From Isoetes taiwanensis (Eukaryota > Streptophyta > Lycopodiopsida > Isoetales > Isoetaceae): a stretch of 64,000 nucleotides of DNA. Below are positions 19,821-30,609 of this stretch, piece after piece (within the stretch, counting starts at the first letter, position 1; each line of letters starts with the position of its first letter). Made by a program: the position numbers and the translations under genes. Location of the stretch: contig JAJEKV010000032.1 in the NCBI GenBank assembly GCA_021234155.1, positions 5,339,835-5,403,834 on the forward strand, read 5' to 3'. The notes under the pieces were generated by a model. The model saw only the letters and a list, made by a program, of their open reading frames with translations. It was not told the DNA's origin and did not search any database.

Positions 19821-22597
19821 CTATTTCCAAATGTTCCTCCGCCATTTCCAACAACGTTATAATCCAAGACTTCGCCTCGATTTGGGGTATGCTTCTTCAA
19901 AGAAACTCACGTGGAAGACCTTATGAATCTTTAGGTGTGCCGGCAAGTCTAGCTTGTAGGCTTGATTACCTACTTTCTCGACTATTCCTCGAAAGGTCCA
20001 AAATTAATCTTGGAGCAAGCTTCTTGCAATTGCCGATCCCGAAGCTTTGCCTCGCTTCACCTTGATCTTGAGCCAAACATCATCTCCAACTTTGAACTCT
20101 CTTATCGCTCGATGCTTGTCTACGATGCTCTTTTGTCGACTTCTTGTCGCTAGCAGATATACCCTCTAACCTCCTCCACAAGCCGCCGTGATATCCGCCA
20201 ACATCTCACCGCGAAACTTCCACTTTTGACACCTGGTTGTGCCAAGTGTCCGAGTTAGGCAATCGATAGCCGTAATTGATCATAAACGCTGACATTTGGG
20301 ATGATTCCCGCTTGGTGCTATTGTATGCAAACCCACCAAGTGAATAAATTCTTCCCACATACTTTGCTTATTCCGCATATAGTTTCGTAGCATGTCCTCT
20401 AAAATCCTCGTTGGTCCGGCCTCCGCCGCCATCCGTCTCGAGGATGATATGCCGTGCTCATGGATAGCTTCGCCCTGATCGTCGCAAAGAGGTCTTGCCA
20501 AAAGGCGCCATGAACTTCGGATCCCTATCTGAGATGATCTCCCTTGGCATGCCATGAAGCCCGAAAGATCTCTTTGGTGAAGAGCTTTGTCAGATCCATA
20601 GTCAGATCTGTGGTCCCGCAAGGTACAAAATGTGCCATCTTAGACAACTTGTCGACCACTACCATCAAGGCATCCTTCCCTCTTGTCGTTTTTGGGAGTC
20701 CCGTGGATGAAATCCATGCCGATTACCTCCCACTTAGCGCTTTGGCACCGCTAATGGCTCTAATGCCCCCGAATCTGTCGCCCGCTTTCGCCTCACCGGC
20801 ATAGCCGACATTCCTTGATGTAACGAAGCTATTTGCTTTTCATTCCTGGCCACAATAGTTGCCGCCAAGACTTTGAAATATATGTTTTCATGAATCCCGC
20901 ATGGCCAGCTATTGGGCTGTTGTAGCGTGTCATGGAGGATCAACTTCCTTACACCGATGATTCGCACGCACAACTTGTTCTTATGGTATAACAGTTGCCT
21001 TCCTTCTTATAATGCTTGAAGGCCTCCCCGCTTTTTATCTGTTTCTAGCTTCCTTCAAAGGCTTGCCCATACTTCCCTCGAAATCCACATCCGCTGGCAA
21101 GGACTCTTCAATCCTCTTACCAAAGTCGCCGGAGATCGCCGAAATTGCATTGCAATGCACTCTAGTTGTCGTGGGATGCCTTGAAAGCGATCCGCTACCA
21201 CATTGAGCTTCCCGGCTTGTAGACTATATCAAAGTCATATTCTTCGAGGAACTCCATCCATCTCCGCTCGCCTCGAGATTAAGGTGTGGTTGCGGAATAC
21301 ATATTGAGGCTCATGGTCTGTATCCAATTGGAACTTCCTTCCCAAGAGATAATGCCTCCATATTCTTAATGCCCCGACAACCGCAAGCAACTCCCGATCG
21401 TAGCGTTGGTAGCGCTGCCTCTGGGCCGCTCATCTTCCCCGAATCATACGCTACCACACGCTTCTTCTTGCATAAGCACCGCACTGTAGCTATCTTACTC
21501 GCATCTGCTGCTACAAGCTTATCTTTCTCCCGGTCCGTAGGTTAAGATCACTGTTGTTAAAGCTTCCTTCAACAATTCAAACCCCTTTGGGCTTTCTTGT
21601 GCCAATGCTCTACCCAATCTTTTCACCTTCTCCGCCTCGTCCAGTCCGTTAACGGCTGTTATCTTAGCAAAGTTCTTCACGAACTTCCCCAGTACCACCG
21701 CTAGGGCCGAGGAAACTTCACTTCATGCACATTCTTCGGCGCCGCCATCGAATGACGGCTTCAATCTTGGCGGGTCTGCTTGAGATGCCTTCACGAGATC
21801 ACATGACCTAGATACTCCACCTTTTCTCGCTATGGCGGCACTTCGACAACTTGGCGCATAACCGGTGCCTCTTCAACTTTTCTAGCACTCTTCTCAAGTG
21901 TTGTACGTGCTCTTCAAGGGATCTGCTATACACCAAAATGTCGCCAAAGAAAACAATCACAAAGGTGTCCAGAACTCCTCGAAGATATCGCTCATGAGCC
22001 TCATGAACGCTATGGGCATTTGATAAGCCGAAGGCATTACCGTGGAACTCATAGTGCCCATACCGCTGCTCAAGCGGTTTTATGGATATCTTCTTCCTTT
22101 ATCCCGATCTGATGATAACCCCGACCTTAAGTCGATTTTGGAGAAGATCTTTGCACCTTGAGCTGATCCATCAAGTCGCCCGATCTTGGAAGCGATACTT
22201 GTTCTTAATGGTGTGCTTATTCAACTGTCTATAGTCTATGCACATCCTCAAAGATCCATCCTTCTTCTTGACAAAGAGAATGGGCGCCCGAAACGGCGAG
22301 ACACTAGGTCTAATGAAACCTAGGTCGAAAGCTCCCCGCGAATCGCTTTTCAGTCCCGGCAACTCCCCGCTTGTCATTCTATATGGAGCCTTGCTTGTTG
22401 GCTTTTAGTTCCTGGTTCGAAAAGCTATCTCGCACTCGACTCCCTATAAGGAGGGAGCTGCTTGATCTCATCCGAAGAGATCATGGAACTCCGGATCGCC
22501 TTAGCTACTTGCTTCGCAACTTGTCGAGCACCTTGTCTTCTTTGCTTCCTTCCGATTCCGCTCACTAATCTCAAGCTTGAAGATGTATGCCACTTGC

Positions 22598-22850
22598 TCA
22601 CTCTTGATGCACTTGAAATGTACGCTTAGAAGACATACACCGCATGATGGGAACAACTTCCTTACCTGTTATCTCAATGATCTTGCCGCGGGCGCTGGGA
22701 AGGTCACCTTCCGCTTCCATTAGCCGATAATGGCCCCCGCCGGCCCTGTGGTACTCCATTCCTATGATCAAGTCATACTTTCCAATGCCCATTACTTCTG
22801 CCCCTATCCGATATTAATCCCTGGGCAAGTCGATGTCGGTTAATTCTCTT
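22598..22850 (-). pseudogene. Protease-RT linker segment
   Basis: A 64-codon open stretch (22598-22792) includes MGIGKYDLIIGMEYHRA, the LGMDWL-like segment that follows the protease in gypsy polyproteins. It joins the protease part to RT. Confidence 0.6.
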
Positions 22851-23000
22851 GCCCGCCTGCCCGCCTTTATCGCACCACTTGCTAAAACAACGGGTCTTGG
22901 CTTTGACTTTAGCGGCTTCAACTTCAACATTTGAACCATTCGGGGATGCAAAGTTATGGCTACTTCCCCGAGTCTATCAAGACTATGAAGGACTTAGTTT

Positions 23001-24400
23001 TAGCCTTCCCTACCGTGGAAATTACCTTATACCGCTCTCGCTTGTTCTCAGATCTATTGGCGCAAAGATGTGACACTCACCCCTCGATGTAGTCGCTGGC
23101 CTCTTCGCCGCCGCCGTCCGGACAGTATGCCCCAATCTCCCAACTCCGCTAGAGCTGCACTCATGACGTGGGGACAGCTTTGTCGTCCTATGGCTCGGCC
23201 GGAAGCACCTCGGCATACCGCTTATGCACTCCTCGCCTTCTTTTCCTTGGGCATCGCTTGCAAAAGGGATTGCACCGCTTTGGGAGTAGTTTGACCTCTC
23301 CCGCTTGTCCTTGAAGGACACCTCGCTTCTTCTCCTCGCCGCTTCCCCTCGGTTCCCACCATATGGGGCTCTAGCCGACTCGACTCAAGGTGCCTCAGGG
23401 CTATAGCTTCCTCGTCAGCCTTGCCTTTCTCCCCGAAGTACTGGCCGCTTGTGCCCGCTATTCCGAGGTCCCCACCCCGCAAGCTTATAGCCTTGATTCC
23501 GCCGATCTTGTCCTAGGGTTTATTGCCCTCACAAGCTTGCGGATCTCCTCATTCAGCCCCTCAATATAGCTTTCTCTTGATGCTTCTCTCCCAACTTCGG
23601 CACATACAGCCTTAGCCTCATGAATTCCTCTCAGATATTTTTCTCGAACCGATTTGTTGCCTTGCCGCAACCTCAGAAATCTGCCGTGATCATGTCGACT
23701 TATGTTCCCTCGAACGAATGGCGCTTGAAGGCTTTAGCAAACTTTCGAACTTACAAGCATCCCCTCGCTTGCCGCCGTGCCTTTGCATAACCCTTCCACC
23801 AAATCCGAAGCGGCTCCTTTCGTTGGTCAAGGCAACTCGCCTTTGTCCTTATCCTTCATGCCATAAGCATTTCCGTACTTTCCATTTCATTTAGCCATGC
23901 CTCCTCTGCTTCCCAATCCCGACTGCTCTCCCCGAGAACTGCTCGATTCCGAGCCTTCCATACATTGCCCAAAGGAATCTACTTTCTTCCCCGTAGTCGA
24001 GGCCCCGTATCTCTTTGTCGCCCCTCCGGGGTGTTCCTGCCTTCCCTCCTCGCTCGCTTCCTCGAAAGCTGTTTCTTCCTCTTCCCTCGTGGTCTGAGTC
24101 GTGGAAGTTCAACTTGAGCTCAAGATTCCTGACCGGGGATCTCCTTCTCTTGCTCCTTTCTTGTCCCTTCCTTCCCTCCGAGCTTATGCTTGCGTAATCG
24201 AGCATTGCCCACCCTCCACTCGCCATGCAGAGATAGTAATGCCTTTATCTCGCTCCCGCATCCGTCCCTCATCACGGGCTATCTCCCCCGCCTGGGGTCA
24301 TGGGTTCCCTATCTTCAAATAGGTTCCTTGCCGGGGTGGTCTCAAGGGGTTTTTCTCTTCTATGAGGTCTCGCAGCTTGTCGCTCCTCAAGCTTAGTCCT
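23001..24400 (-). pseudogene. gag: Chromovirus gag
   Basis: Capsid-type Gag remnant upstream of the protease. Recognisable is the segment at 23485-23670 with ESYIEGLNEEIRKLVRAI, a conserved end of the gag core. Basic and acidic stretches occur N-terminally (23891-24226, with RSKRRR). Downstream the frame is interrupted and I cannot place a clear zinc knuckle. About 1.4 kb is consistent with a normal gag length. Confidence 0.7.
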
Positions 24401-24880
24401 CTAGCCGCATCCACAAGTGATTAATGGCTATATGGTTAGTTCCATTTGTTCTTTTTGCATTGTTTATGTTTGTTGGTATAATTGTGGGGCAAAATACATC
24501 AACGAAAACATTTAAAGTGCGAGAATTGTATTTATATATCATATAATATTTTAGATACAAAAAGTCTCCGGATCAAGAGTCTAACTAGTCTTGAAATCGC
24601 CGCAGAAGACGGGTTGTCTTCAAGAAACTTAACTTGGGCCGCCCCTACCGAAAGTGACCCAAGTTCCCGATGATGCTTGGCGACGAGCCTCCCCGATGGC
24701 TCACCAGTGTCTTCTACCCCGCGGCCGGGATGTAAGGGCCGCAAATATCGCTAATCTCGCCCGGACGTCGGTGGGGTATGGCGGGCCGAAGAGGTCAAGT
24801 GCCATTGCCCTCTTGACTAAGACAAAGATAGTCGACATTTGTTGCTATTCGAGCATGCCCGCCGAAGCCTGAGAGTGCAA
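24401..24880 (-). other. AT-rich spacer before gag
   Basis: About 480 bp, AT-rich between 24420 and 24560, separating gag from the extra unit upstream. No motif recognised. Confidence 0.4.
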
Positions 24881-26187
24881 TCAGCATAAACACTCCTTCT
24901 TCGCCCACGGATGAACTTGCGGTGAATTACCGCTATTCTCCCATCCATCAGCCAGCCGCAAGTAGTATCCGAGCGACGCCGTTGTGTGTCGCCGGCTTCC
25001 CCGCTTGTTTGGCCTCCAAACAGGCAGCCTCGCACGTGACTCATCGACCTCAACTTCAGTGAGCTCCCCAGAGTCTTCAATTGTGCGGCGAGCTCCCGGA
25101 GGTCGATTCCTTCTCCTTTTGGCGGGTGATATCGGGACCCGGCATTAGGATGCTCGTGGTCTTCCCACCTGATCCCCATCTGTTCTTGGAGGGCTGAGGA
25201 ACTCCTCCTCCGCTGGCGACTCCCCGCTCGGCCCATCAATTGCCCGATGCTTTGAGGGCCCGATATCGGAGGTCGCCTCCCCCTCGTAGGTGTCGGACTC
25301 CCTCACTTGAAGCCGGAAGTTCGAGGCTCCCCTGACGATGAAGTCGCCCATGTCGGCCCCGGCCAGCTGGTGGAGAGCAAGTTTCGTCCAACCTGAGCTC
25401 CCTCCCCCATTCTGAAGGTTCGATGTCACCGAGGAGTAGATACTCCTCTCCGCCGATGATGATAGGGGCTAGGCTTGTGATGCCTAGCCCAAGTGGGGAG
25501 CAACTCGATCTCCCCCTCTCGGGCTGAAATTGATCAGGCCCTCTCCTTGGCCGTTCTTCGCCTCGAATCGAGCCCGTGGTATCCTTCGCCGTCCGACTCC
25601 TCTTCATCCTCTCTTGCTTCCTCGCTCTGTTGATACCGCAATCAAAGATTTGCTCTTCCTCTTTTCAATCGCTATGGGGTCTACCTTCATCGGAGGGATA
25701 GAGGTTGCCCCATCGGCTTCTCGGATAAGAAGATGGCTAGGGCGGCGTGTAAGAAAAGTACTTGGTCCCGCTGGTCGTCAGACCATGTAATCAGTAGTCT
25801 CTCTACTTTGTTAGTCATACTTGGCGATGTTGGGGACATCGCCAAGGTCGCTTGAAGGGATGGGCAAGGGAACAAAGTATCCTATGCAAGGGGAACTTGA
25901 ACAAGGGAGGGTCCCACCCTAGCTTGAAATTCGCTAGCACCCCGCCTATAAGCCGGGTTGCATTTAGCGAGCTTGATGTCGATTTCTTTCACAAAGACTT
26001 GAAGATGTCGCTGACATCCGCCTCCTCAAGAGCATGGGCAATCGGCGCTGCACCATCGCCCAAAAATCAGCAAAGGGCCATTGATCTAGCAAAGAAGGGA
26101 GTATCAAACGGATGCGTAAGCCTCGTGGAGCCGAAAGATCGCCAAAGGGGGAGCAAATTTGGGTGGTGCCAATTGAGAAATGGGGAA
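24881..26187 (-). pseudogene. Extra gene-like unit 2 inside the chromovirus
   Basis: GC-rich coding-like sequence on the minus strand between gag and the second promoter-like block. Open stretches: 25236-25607, 25145-25429 and 24817-25239 in different frames. Composition is rich in Arg, Gly, Ser and Pro. One stretch reads GADMGDFIVRGASNFRLQV. No family recognised. It starts just after a CTATAAATAAG sequence at 26188-26198. It could be a captured host gene or an extended leader/ORF of this element family. Confidence 0.4.
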
Positions 26188-26198
26188 CTTATTTATAG
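26188..26198 (-). promoter_or_regulatory. TATA-box-like element before unit 2
   Basis: CTATAAATAAG on the minus strand, followed by GC-rich coding-like sequence and preceded by two hairpin modules (26373-26441 and 26568-26638). Confidence 0.45.
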
Positions 26199-26372
26199 AA
26201 AGGGGAAACCCTAATTTTTGGATGACTTAGAATTTACCGAGATTAGGCAATTCTGATCTATTAAGGGATGCAATTGCAAGTTTGAAGACTATTTCTAGAG
26301 TTTGAGCATGCTAAGACAGCTACTGAACCTATTGTGCAATTTGGAAATCATTTGGTGAAGAAAGGTAATGGG

Positions 26373-26441
26373 GTTCATATTGCTATTTCAGCCGATTTCT
26401 AAAATGTAGAAATCATCCCGGCGCGACGTGTGAGACATGGG
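26373..26441 (-). repeat. Hairpin module A
   Basis: GTTCATATTGCTAT, then GATTTCTA-AAATG-TAGAAATC (8-bp perfect stem, 26394-26414), then CCCGGCGCGACGTGTGAGAC. One of four related modules in the leader side of the element. Confidence 0.75.
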
Positions 26442-26567
26442 TCCCAATTGAGCTAGGATTACTCAATTTAGGTGATCTAAGGTCAGAATTCCACTAAACT
26501 CATCGAAAGAAGTAATTGACCCCTTACTTGGTCGATTTGGAGCTGTTTTTGGGCATTTTTGCCATGG

Positions 26568-26638
26568 GTTCACATCGCTATGCCAAACCCGATTTCTAAA
26601 ATGTAGAAATCAGTCCCGGCGCTGACGCAGAGACATCG
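26568..26638 (-). repeat. Hairpin module B
   Basis: GTTCACATCGCTATGCCA, the same GATTTCTA/TAGAAATC stem (26591-26611) and CCCGGCGC..GAGACATCG. It lies 195 bp from module A. Confidence 0.75.
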
Positions 26639-26879
26639 CCTCAATTTTTCTCAAAACTCCAATTTAATTAAAACGAAGGCTAGGGGATCGATATCTTGAC
26701 CTATTTAAACAAGGTTTTGACACTTTATTTACACAAAATTTTCTTTATATTAACAAAATTTTACAAATATTTACAAGGTTCAAGGGCTTCTCCTTGATGT
26801 GCCCGGCAAGATACATATCCTCGCCTCATGAGGGTAACCCTCTTCGCAAGTGCACCGTGCAAGCCGCCGAATCTTCAAA

Positions 26880-28140
26880 ATGCTTGACTATATGCGCTTC
26901 ACCGCCCCCTCGTAAAACACAAAGAAAGATCTCATCGGGTCACGCATGTCCGTGTTGTATTCTTGGATGACTTCAAGGACCAAACGCCGAACGGCGCCGG
27001 GAATCGAGTCCGTAACTCTTCCGAAGTGGCGGATCTCCTTGAGTGCCCCGCCCTCCAGCCTTCTTCTTCTTGTTCCGCTTCTTCCCCGGGTGCTCGGGAG
27101 GCTTGGGCTTTGGTGGAGGGGGCTTCGCTCGGCCTTCGCCGGTGCCCGCCTCAATCGCTCTCACCCTGCTCCCCGGGTAATAGGCATTGTAGGCCTCCCA
27201 CTTTGCCATATACGCTGCTGTGGTGCCCCTCGATCCTCTTCTCGATAGACCTTTAAGGGGTCTATCCGCGTGAGGTTTCAGTTGCGCCGTGGGGCCTTGA
27301 CCCTATCCCCATCGCCGGAAATGGTGGGGCTTAGCCACCCGCCCCCTCCCCTCCTTCTTGGGCCGCTCGCTTGGGTACTTCTTCCTCTACGCATCGGCTT
27401 TGAAGAGCTTGCCCGTCTGCGCCCGTGCGTAGTCTCCATCCGAAGTCCGGTGGTGGTGGGAGTCTCCCCTCCCGATGGCTCGTTGATGACCGGACCTTCG
27501 GCTCACTTCCACCTTCACCCGGCTTCCTCTTGCCTGCCTTCTTTACTTTGGCCCTCCTCTCTTCTTAGGTGCGGCCAAGGTGGGGTCGTCTTCCACTCTT
27601 TGTCCTTCCTCGCCTTGGCTGGCGCCTCGACTTCGCACTTGTGGGATCTAAGCGCATGCAGGCCTGCCTCTTCTTCCCGGTGAGTTCCTGCTGCCGCCTC
27701 CTCCCTTCTCTTCCCTCGCTTCCTCCCGCAGGTGGATCTCACCGGGTTGTTCTTGGGCTATTGATGGTCCGCCTGCTTCTCTCTCGCCTCCCCGTGGGTT
27801 GGCGCCCCCGTGTTGTTCCCCGCCGCTTCCCCGCTCTCCCGTGTAATTCTCGCCGAGGATCTCGCCATGACGCCCTCGCCCGCCGCCCCTCCAAGATTTC
27901 GTGGTGGTTGCTTCGTCCGGCCTCGCTTCCTCACTTGACGGCGATTCGCCGCCGCGGAGAAGGCGCTGTCAAGAATCCTGCGGAAAGAGGCCTGCCCGGC
28001 GGGCGCCGGAGGATCCGCCTTCGCCAGGGCTTCCTTTTACCGCTTGCGGGCCATCATTTTACTTGGCTTGTCGACGGAGCTAAGCGCGGAAGATCGCCTT
28101 TGACAAGATTTGAGCGGTTCTAGGGAAGAACAGAAAAATG
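26880..28140 (-). pseudogene. Extra gene-like unit 1 inside the chromovirus
   Basis: GC-rich minus-strand coding-like region, the first after the leader. Open stretches 27515-27742, 26973-27209 and 26888-27154 are strongly basic and proline-rich (PPPPKPKPPEHPGKKRNKKKK) and change frame. The 26888-27154 end is more globular (LVLEVIQEYNTD...SFFVFYEGAV). A plus-strand frame at 27569-28123 is probably its shadow. I recognise no domain. Position after a CTATAAATAG suggests its own transcription start. Confidence 0.4.
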
Positions 28141-28155
28141 GGAGGGGTCCGGGTT

Positions 28156-28165
28156 CTATTTATAG
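28156..28165 (-). promoter_or_regulatory. TATA-box-like element before unit 1
   Basis: CTATAAATAG on the minus strand, 96 and 280 bp downstream of hairpins C and D. Matches the arrangement before unit 2. Confidence 0.45.
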
Positions 28166-28235
28166 GGCCAAATTTTAGGTCAACTTTTAAACTACCTTTT
28201 GGGTTGTCTAGAGCACCTAAAAACACCTATTTCAG

Positions 28236-28308
28236 GTTCACACGCTATGGTGCCAGCCCCGATTCCTAGAATCTAGAAACCCGCCCCGCGCGACGACGTG
28301 AGACATGG
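28236..28308 (-). repeat. Hairpin module C
   Basis: GTTCACACGCTATGG, a diverged GATTCCTA..TAGAAACC stem (28261-28281) and CCGCGCGACGACGTGAGACATGG. The stem has mismatches, unlike A, B and D. Confidence 0.7.
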
Positions 28309-28423
28309 TGGGGCCCACTATTAAATTAACATGTAACATGCTAAATCTACTAATTTTAGCTTAAATTTAGAATTATCAAGATATTTTACTGTAATTTACA
28401 ACTTTTTGGTGTCAAAGTTGAAT

Positions 28424-28487
28424 GTTCACATCGCTATACCACCCGATTTCTAGAATGTAGAAATCGTCTCCGGCGCGACGGTGAGAC
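28424..28487 (-). repeat. Hairpin module D
   Basis: GTTCACATCGCTATACCA, GATTTCTA-GAATG-TAGAAATC (28445-28465), CCGGCGCGACGGTGAGACC. It is 188 bp from module C, close to the A-B spacing of 195. Confidence 0.75.
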
Positions 28488-28673
28488 CACCCTACTTTTT
28501 GGATGTTGGCTCATCAATTTTAGTCTTTTTACGTTTTATTCATTTTATCTCACATTAGTTTAGCATAAACCACAAAATGAGAAAAAATTTTCTCATTTTT
28601 CGAGGTTTGAGGATCCTATCAAGTTAGTGCTACTGGAACATGGCCTGCTTTGCTCTTGGTCTCCAAGAACATA

Positions 28674-28684
28674 GCTCGATACCA
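28674..28684 (-). other. Primer binding site of the chromovirus
   Basis: The minus strand reads TGGTATCGAGC, the tRNA-Met site TGGTATCAGAGC lacking one A, one base inside the 5' LTR. The lost base may be mutation or consensus error. Confidence 0.7.
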
Positions 28685-28685
28685 C

Positions 28686-30374
28686 CGCGGACGCCCCTAC
28701 TCTGCAGTATACAAAAAAATCTCACCGTGATACAAACAGAGTTCATCCCCCATACCAGCTCCATGCTAATACAGGCCCTCCACATGACACCGCAAACCGC
28801 GACGGGTTCCAAAGTGGGAAGAGTGGAAGGGTCATTGCACCCCGCCTCCCTCGTGGCCTACCTAGTCATGAAGCGTAAAACATACATGTCGTAAGAGTAC
28901 ATACATCAACATCATATGACCATCAATGGCGATGGTCCTCCACATATCCGCATTGCACAAAGATCAAAGACATCACATAGGGAATCCTACCCAAGGCTCG
29001 CACTCAAGGGATGACCGACGGCTTGGGTCCCGTGAGTTCATCGCGCATGCAATTCATGGCAATGGATTTGGTCGGGTATATGAACATGGCTTAGGGTTGT
29101 CCACTCCATCCGCCCCTCCCCGTGCACACTTTGCGAGTAGGTTGAAAAGTGTTGGGACTTTTGATCAGAGTTCACGGATGCATAGCCAAGGGGGGCTATA
29201 TCCCGGGTTACATCTCCCCGCCCGATGGGGCGTGTAGGATCTCTCCCTCCGTAGAGATCTACAATGCCGACTCAAGGTGACTAGAGGGCCACCGCCTGCA
29301 TTCGACTTGAACTCAATGGAAGGTCATATTCACCACCTCACGAGTGTCGAGCCCATGCCTTGCCCACACGCAGCTGGCAAGCCATTAGACCTAGTCACAA
29401 AGGACCCCCGCAGCAAAGACTAACACACCATAGGGGTCGCTCAAGAGTCGTAACATGAACCTCCTTATAAGCCGCCTGGCCCCTTCACCCACAACCAGGT
29501 GTGGCTCTTGTGCACAGGCCGCATCTACAGTGTGCTAGAGAGGCTACTCTAGGAGCATCAACTACAAAGCTTTAGGTCTCTACCCCCCTTCCCAATACAA
29601 GGAGTTCATAGAGATACATCATCCATATACTTCACAGAGAACTAAAGAACTAAATCTAATCTACAACATAGAGTTAGGTTCTTTAGTTAGAATCGCCATC
29701 TAGAGATCTAGAGGGCTGCTATGGGCAATCTAATAGGCTAAACCTAACATTCAATGACTAAAATAGGGTTTAGACTATCTAATTGGCCAAATACCTGATC
29801 CTTGAGAGGCTCCTCCTGACCTGAGCTCGACCATCCTGCTGAAACACTCGAATCTAGAGAAACTAAGGATGCAATTCTCCCCGGCAGAGTCTGGGATGCG
29901 GTTTTGGCTGTTGAGGCAGCCAAAACAGAGTTCTGAAGCCCTAAAATCGAAAATTGGGCTAGTTAGGGTTTCCTACCCTATATAGACAAGGGGGTTGGCT
30001 AGGGTTTCCAATTATCCCCTTTTGGCATGTGGGATAATTGGAAATGGGCCCACTTGCCTTTAAGGGCTAGGTGGCCAAATGTGCACACATGGAAATGTGT
30101 GCCCACATTAATGTGTACATTGGAAAATGTGCACATTAATTGCACCTATGGGTGTGGCCCACTTGGCATGAAGTGTCCACTTGGAAATGTGTGCCCACAT
30201 TAATGTGTACATTGGGAAATGTGCACATTAATAGTTGCACGTATTTCTGGTAAGTTGCCCCCTAGGGCTACTCACCCGGCTACACCCTAGCGTACACGTC
30301 ACCGGAGTGGCGCGGTAATGCGTTTGTGTGCATTTGGTATACGCCCCGGGGCGATCTTCGGCCGGAACGTCACA
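28686..30374 (-). repeat. 5' LTR of the chromovirus
   Basis: About 1689 bp, collinear with 17074-18743. On the minus strand it starts TGTGACGTTCCGGCC at 30374. It has the same putative TATA (29977-29987) and the same duplicated U3 block (about 30089-30140 and 30183-30234). Differences from the 3' LTR are mostly small indel patches. Confidence 0.92.
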
Positions 30375-30600
30375 GTTACAATGTTTACATATGGTTTAGA
30401 ATGAGTGTGGTTGTATGCTTTAATATGGTTATATGATTTTAGTTAATATGGTTGTATGGTTTGTATATGGTTTGTATATGAGTGTGGTTTGTATGGTTTT
30501 ATATGGTTGTATGGTTTGTATATGAGTGTGGTTTGTATGGTTTTATATGGTTCATATGGTCATATTTGTGGTGTTTGGGGCTATATGGTTTTAATGTGAG
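30375..30600 (+). repeat. Minisatellite right of the chromovirus
   Basis: Starts with the target duplicate GTTAC (30375-30379), then irregular tandem TATGGTTTGTATATGAGTGT-type units. It continues the repeat at 16985-17073. Confidence 0.75.
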
Positions 30601-30609
30601 TTTTTTCAT

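Larger units (their letters stand above)
19256..23000 (-). pseudogene. pol: Chromovirus pol (protease-RT-RNase H-integrase-chromodomain)
   Basis: Pol makes and integrates the element's cDNA. Domains in coding order on the minus strand: protease (active site LIDSG, DSG at 22966-22974), RT with [18 protein letters not shown] at about 22217-22277, an altered catalytic box FFGDILVYS (FFGD at 21940-21951, usual form FxDD), RNase H with TDHEP at 21307-21321 and a KLNVVAD segment, and an integrase zinc-binding region (about 20790-20940). The integrase core follows with GMDFI at 20706-20720 and SDRDPKF at 20512-20532, then a C-terminal part with KIHKVFHVSF near 19900, and a chromodomain-like tail with LVKWK at 19746-19760. 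The third acidic residue region of integrase is scrambled by indels. Frameshifts occur about every 100-300 bp with fewer stops, so no functional product is expected as read. Confidence 0.9.
17074..30374 (-). mobile_element. Ty3/gypsy chromovirus, full length with LTRs
   Basis: A 13.3-kb LTR retrotransposon on the minus strand. The 5' LTR is 28686-30374 and the 3' LTR is 17074-18743. A tRNA-Met-like primer site (28674-28684), a polypurine tract (18744-18756) and GTTAC duplicates (17069-17073 and 30375-30379) frame it. Order on the minus strand: leader, two extra gene-like units, gag, protease, RT, RNase H, integrase, chromodomain. The chromodomain-like LVKWK segment after integrase places it among chromoviruses. 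The pol frame is broken many times. The LTRs start TGTG but the other end reads CG rather than the canonical CA, or the end has mutated. Confidence 0.92.

Noticed and set aside
27569-28123. 184-codon plus-strand gene
   Set aside because: It lies opposite a minus-strand coding-like unit in GC-rich DNA where shadow frames are expected, and has no recognisable domain.
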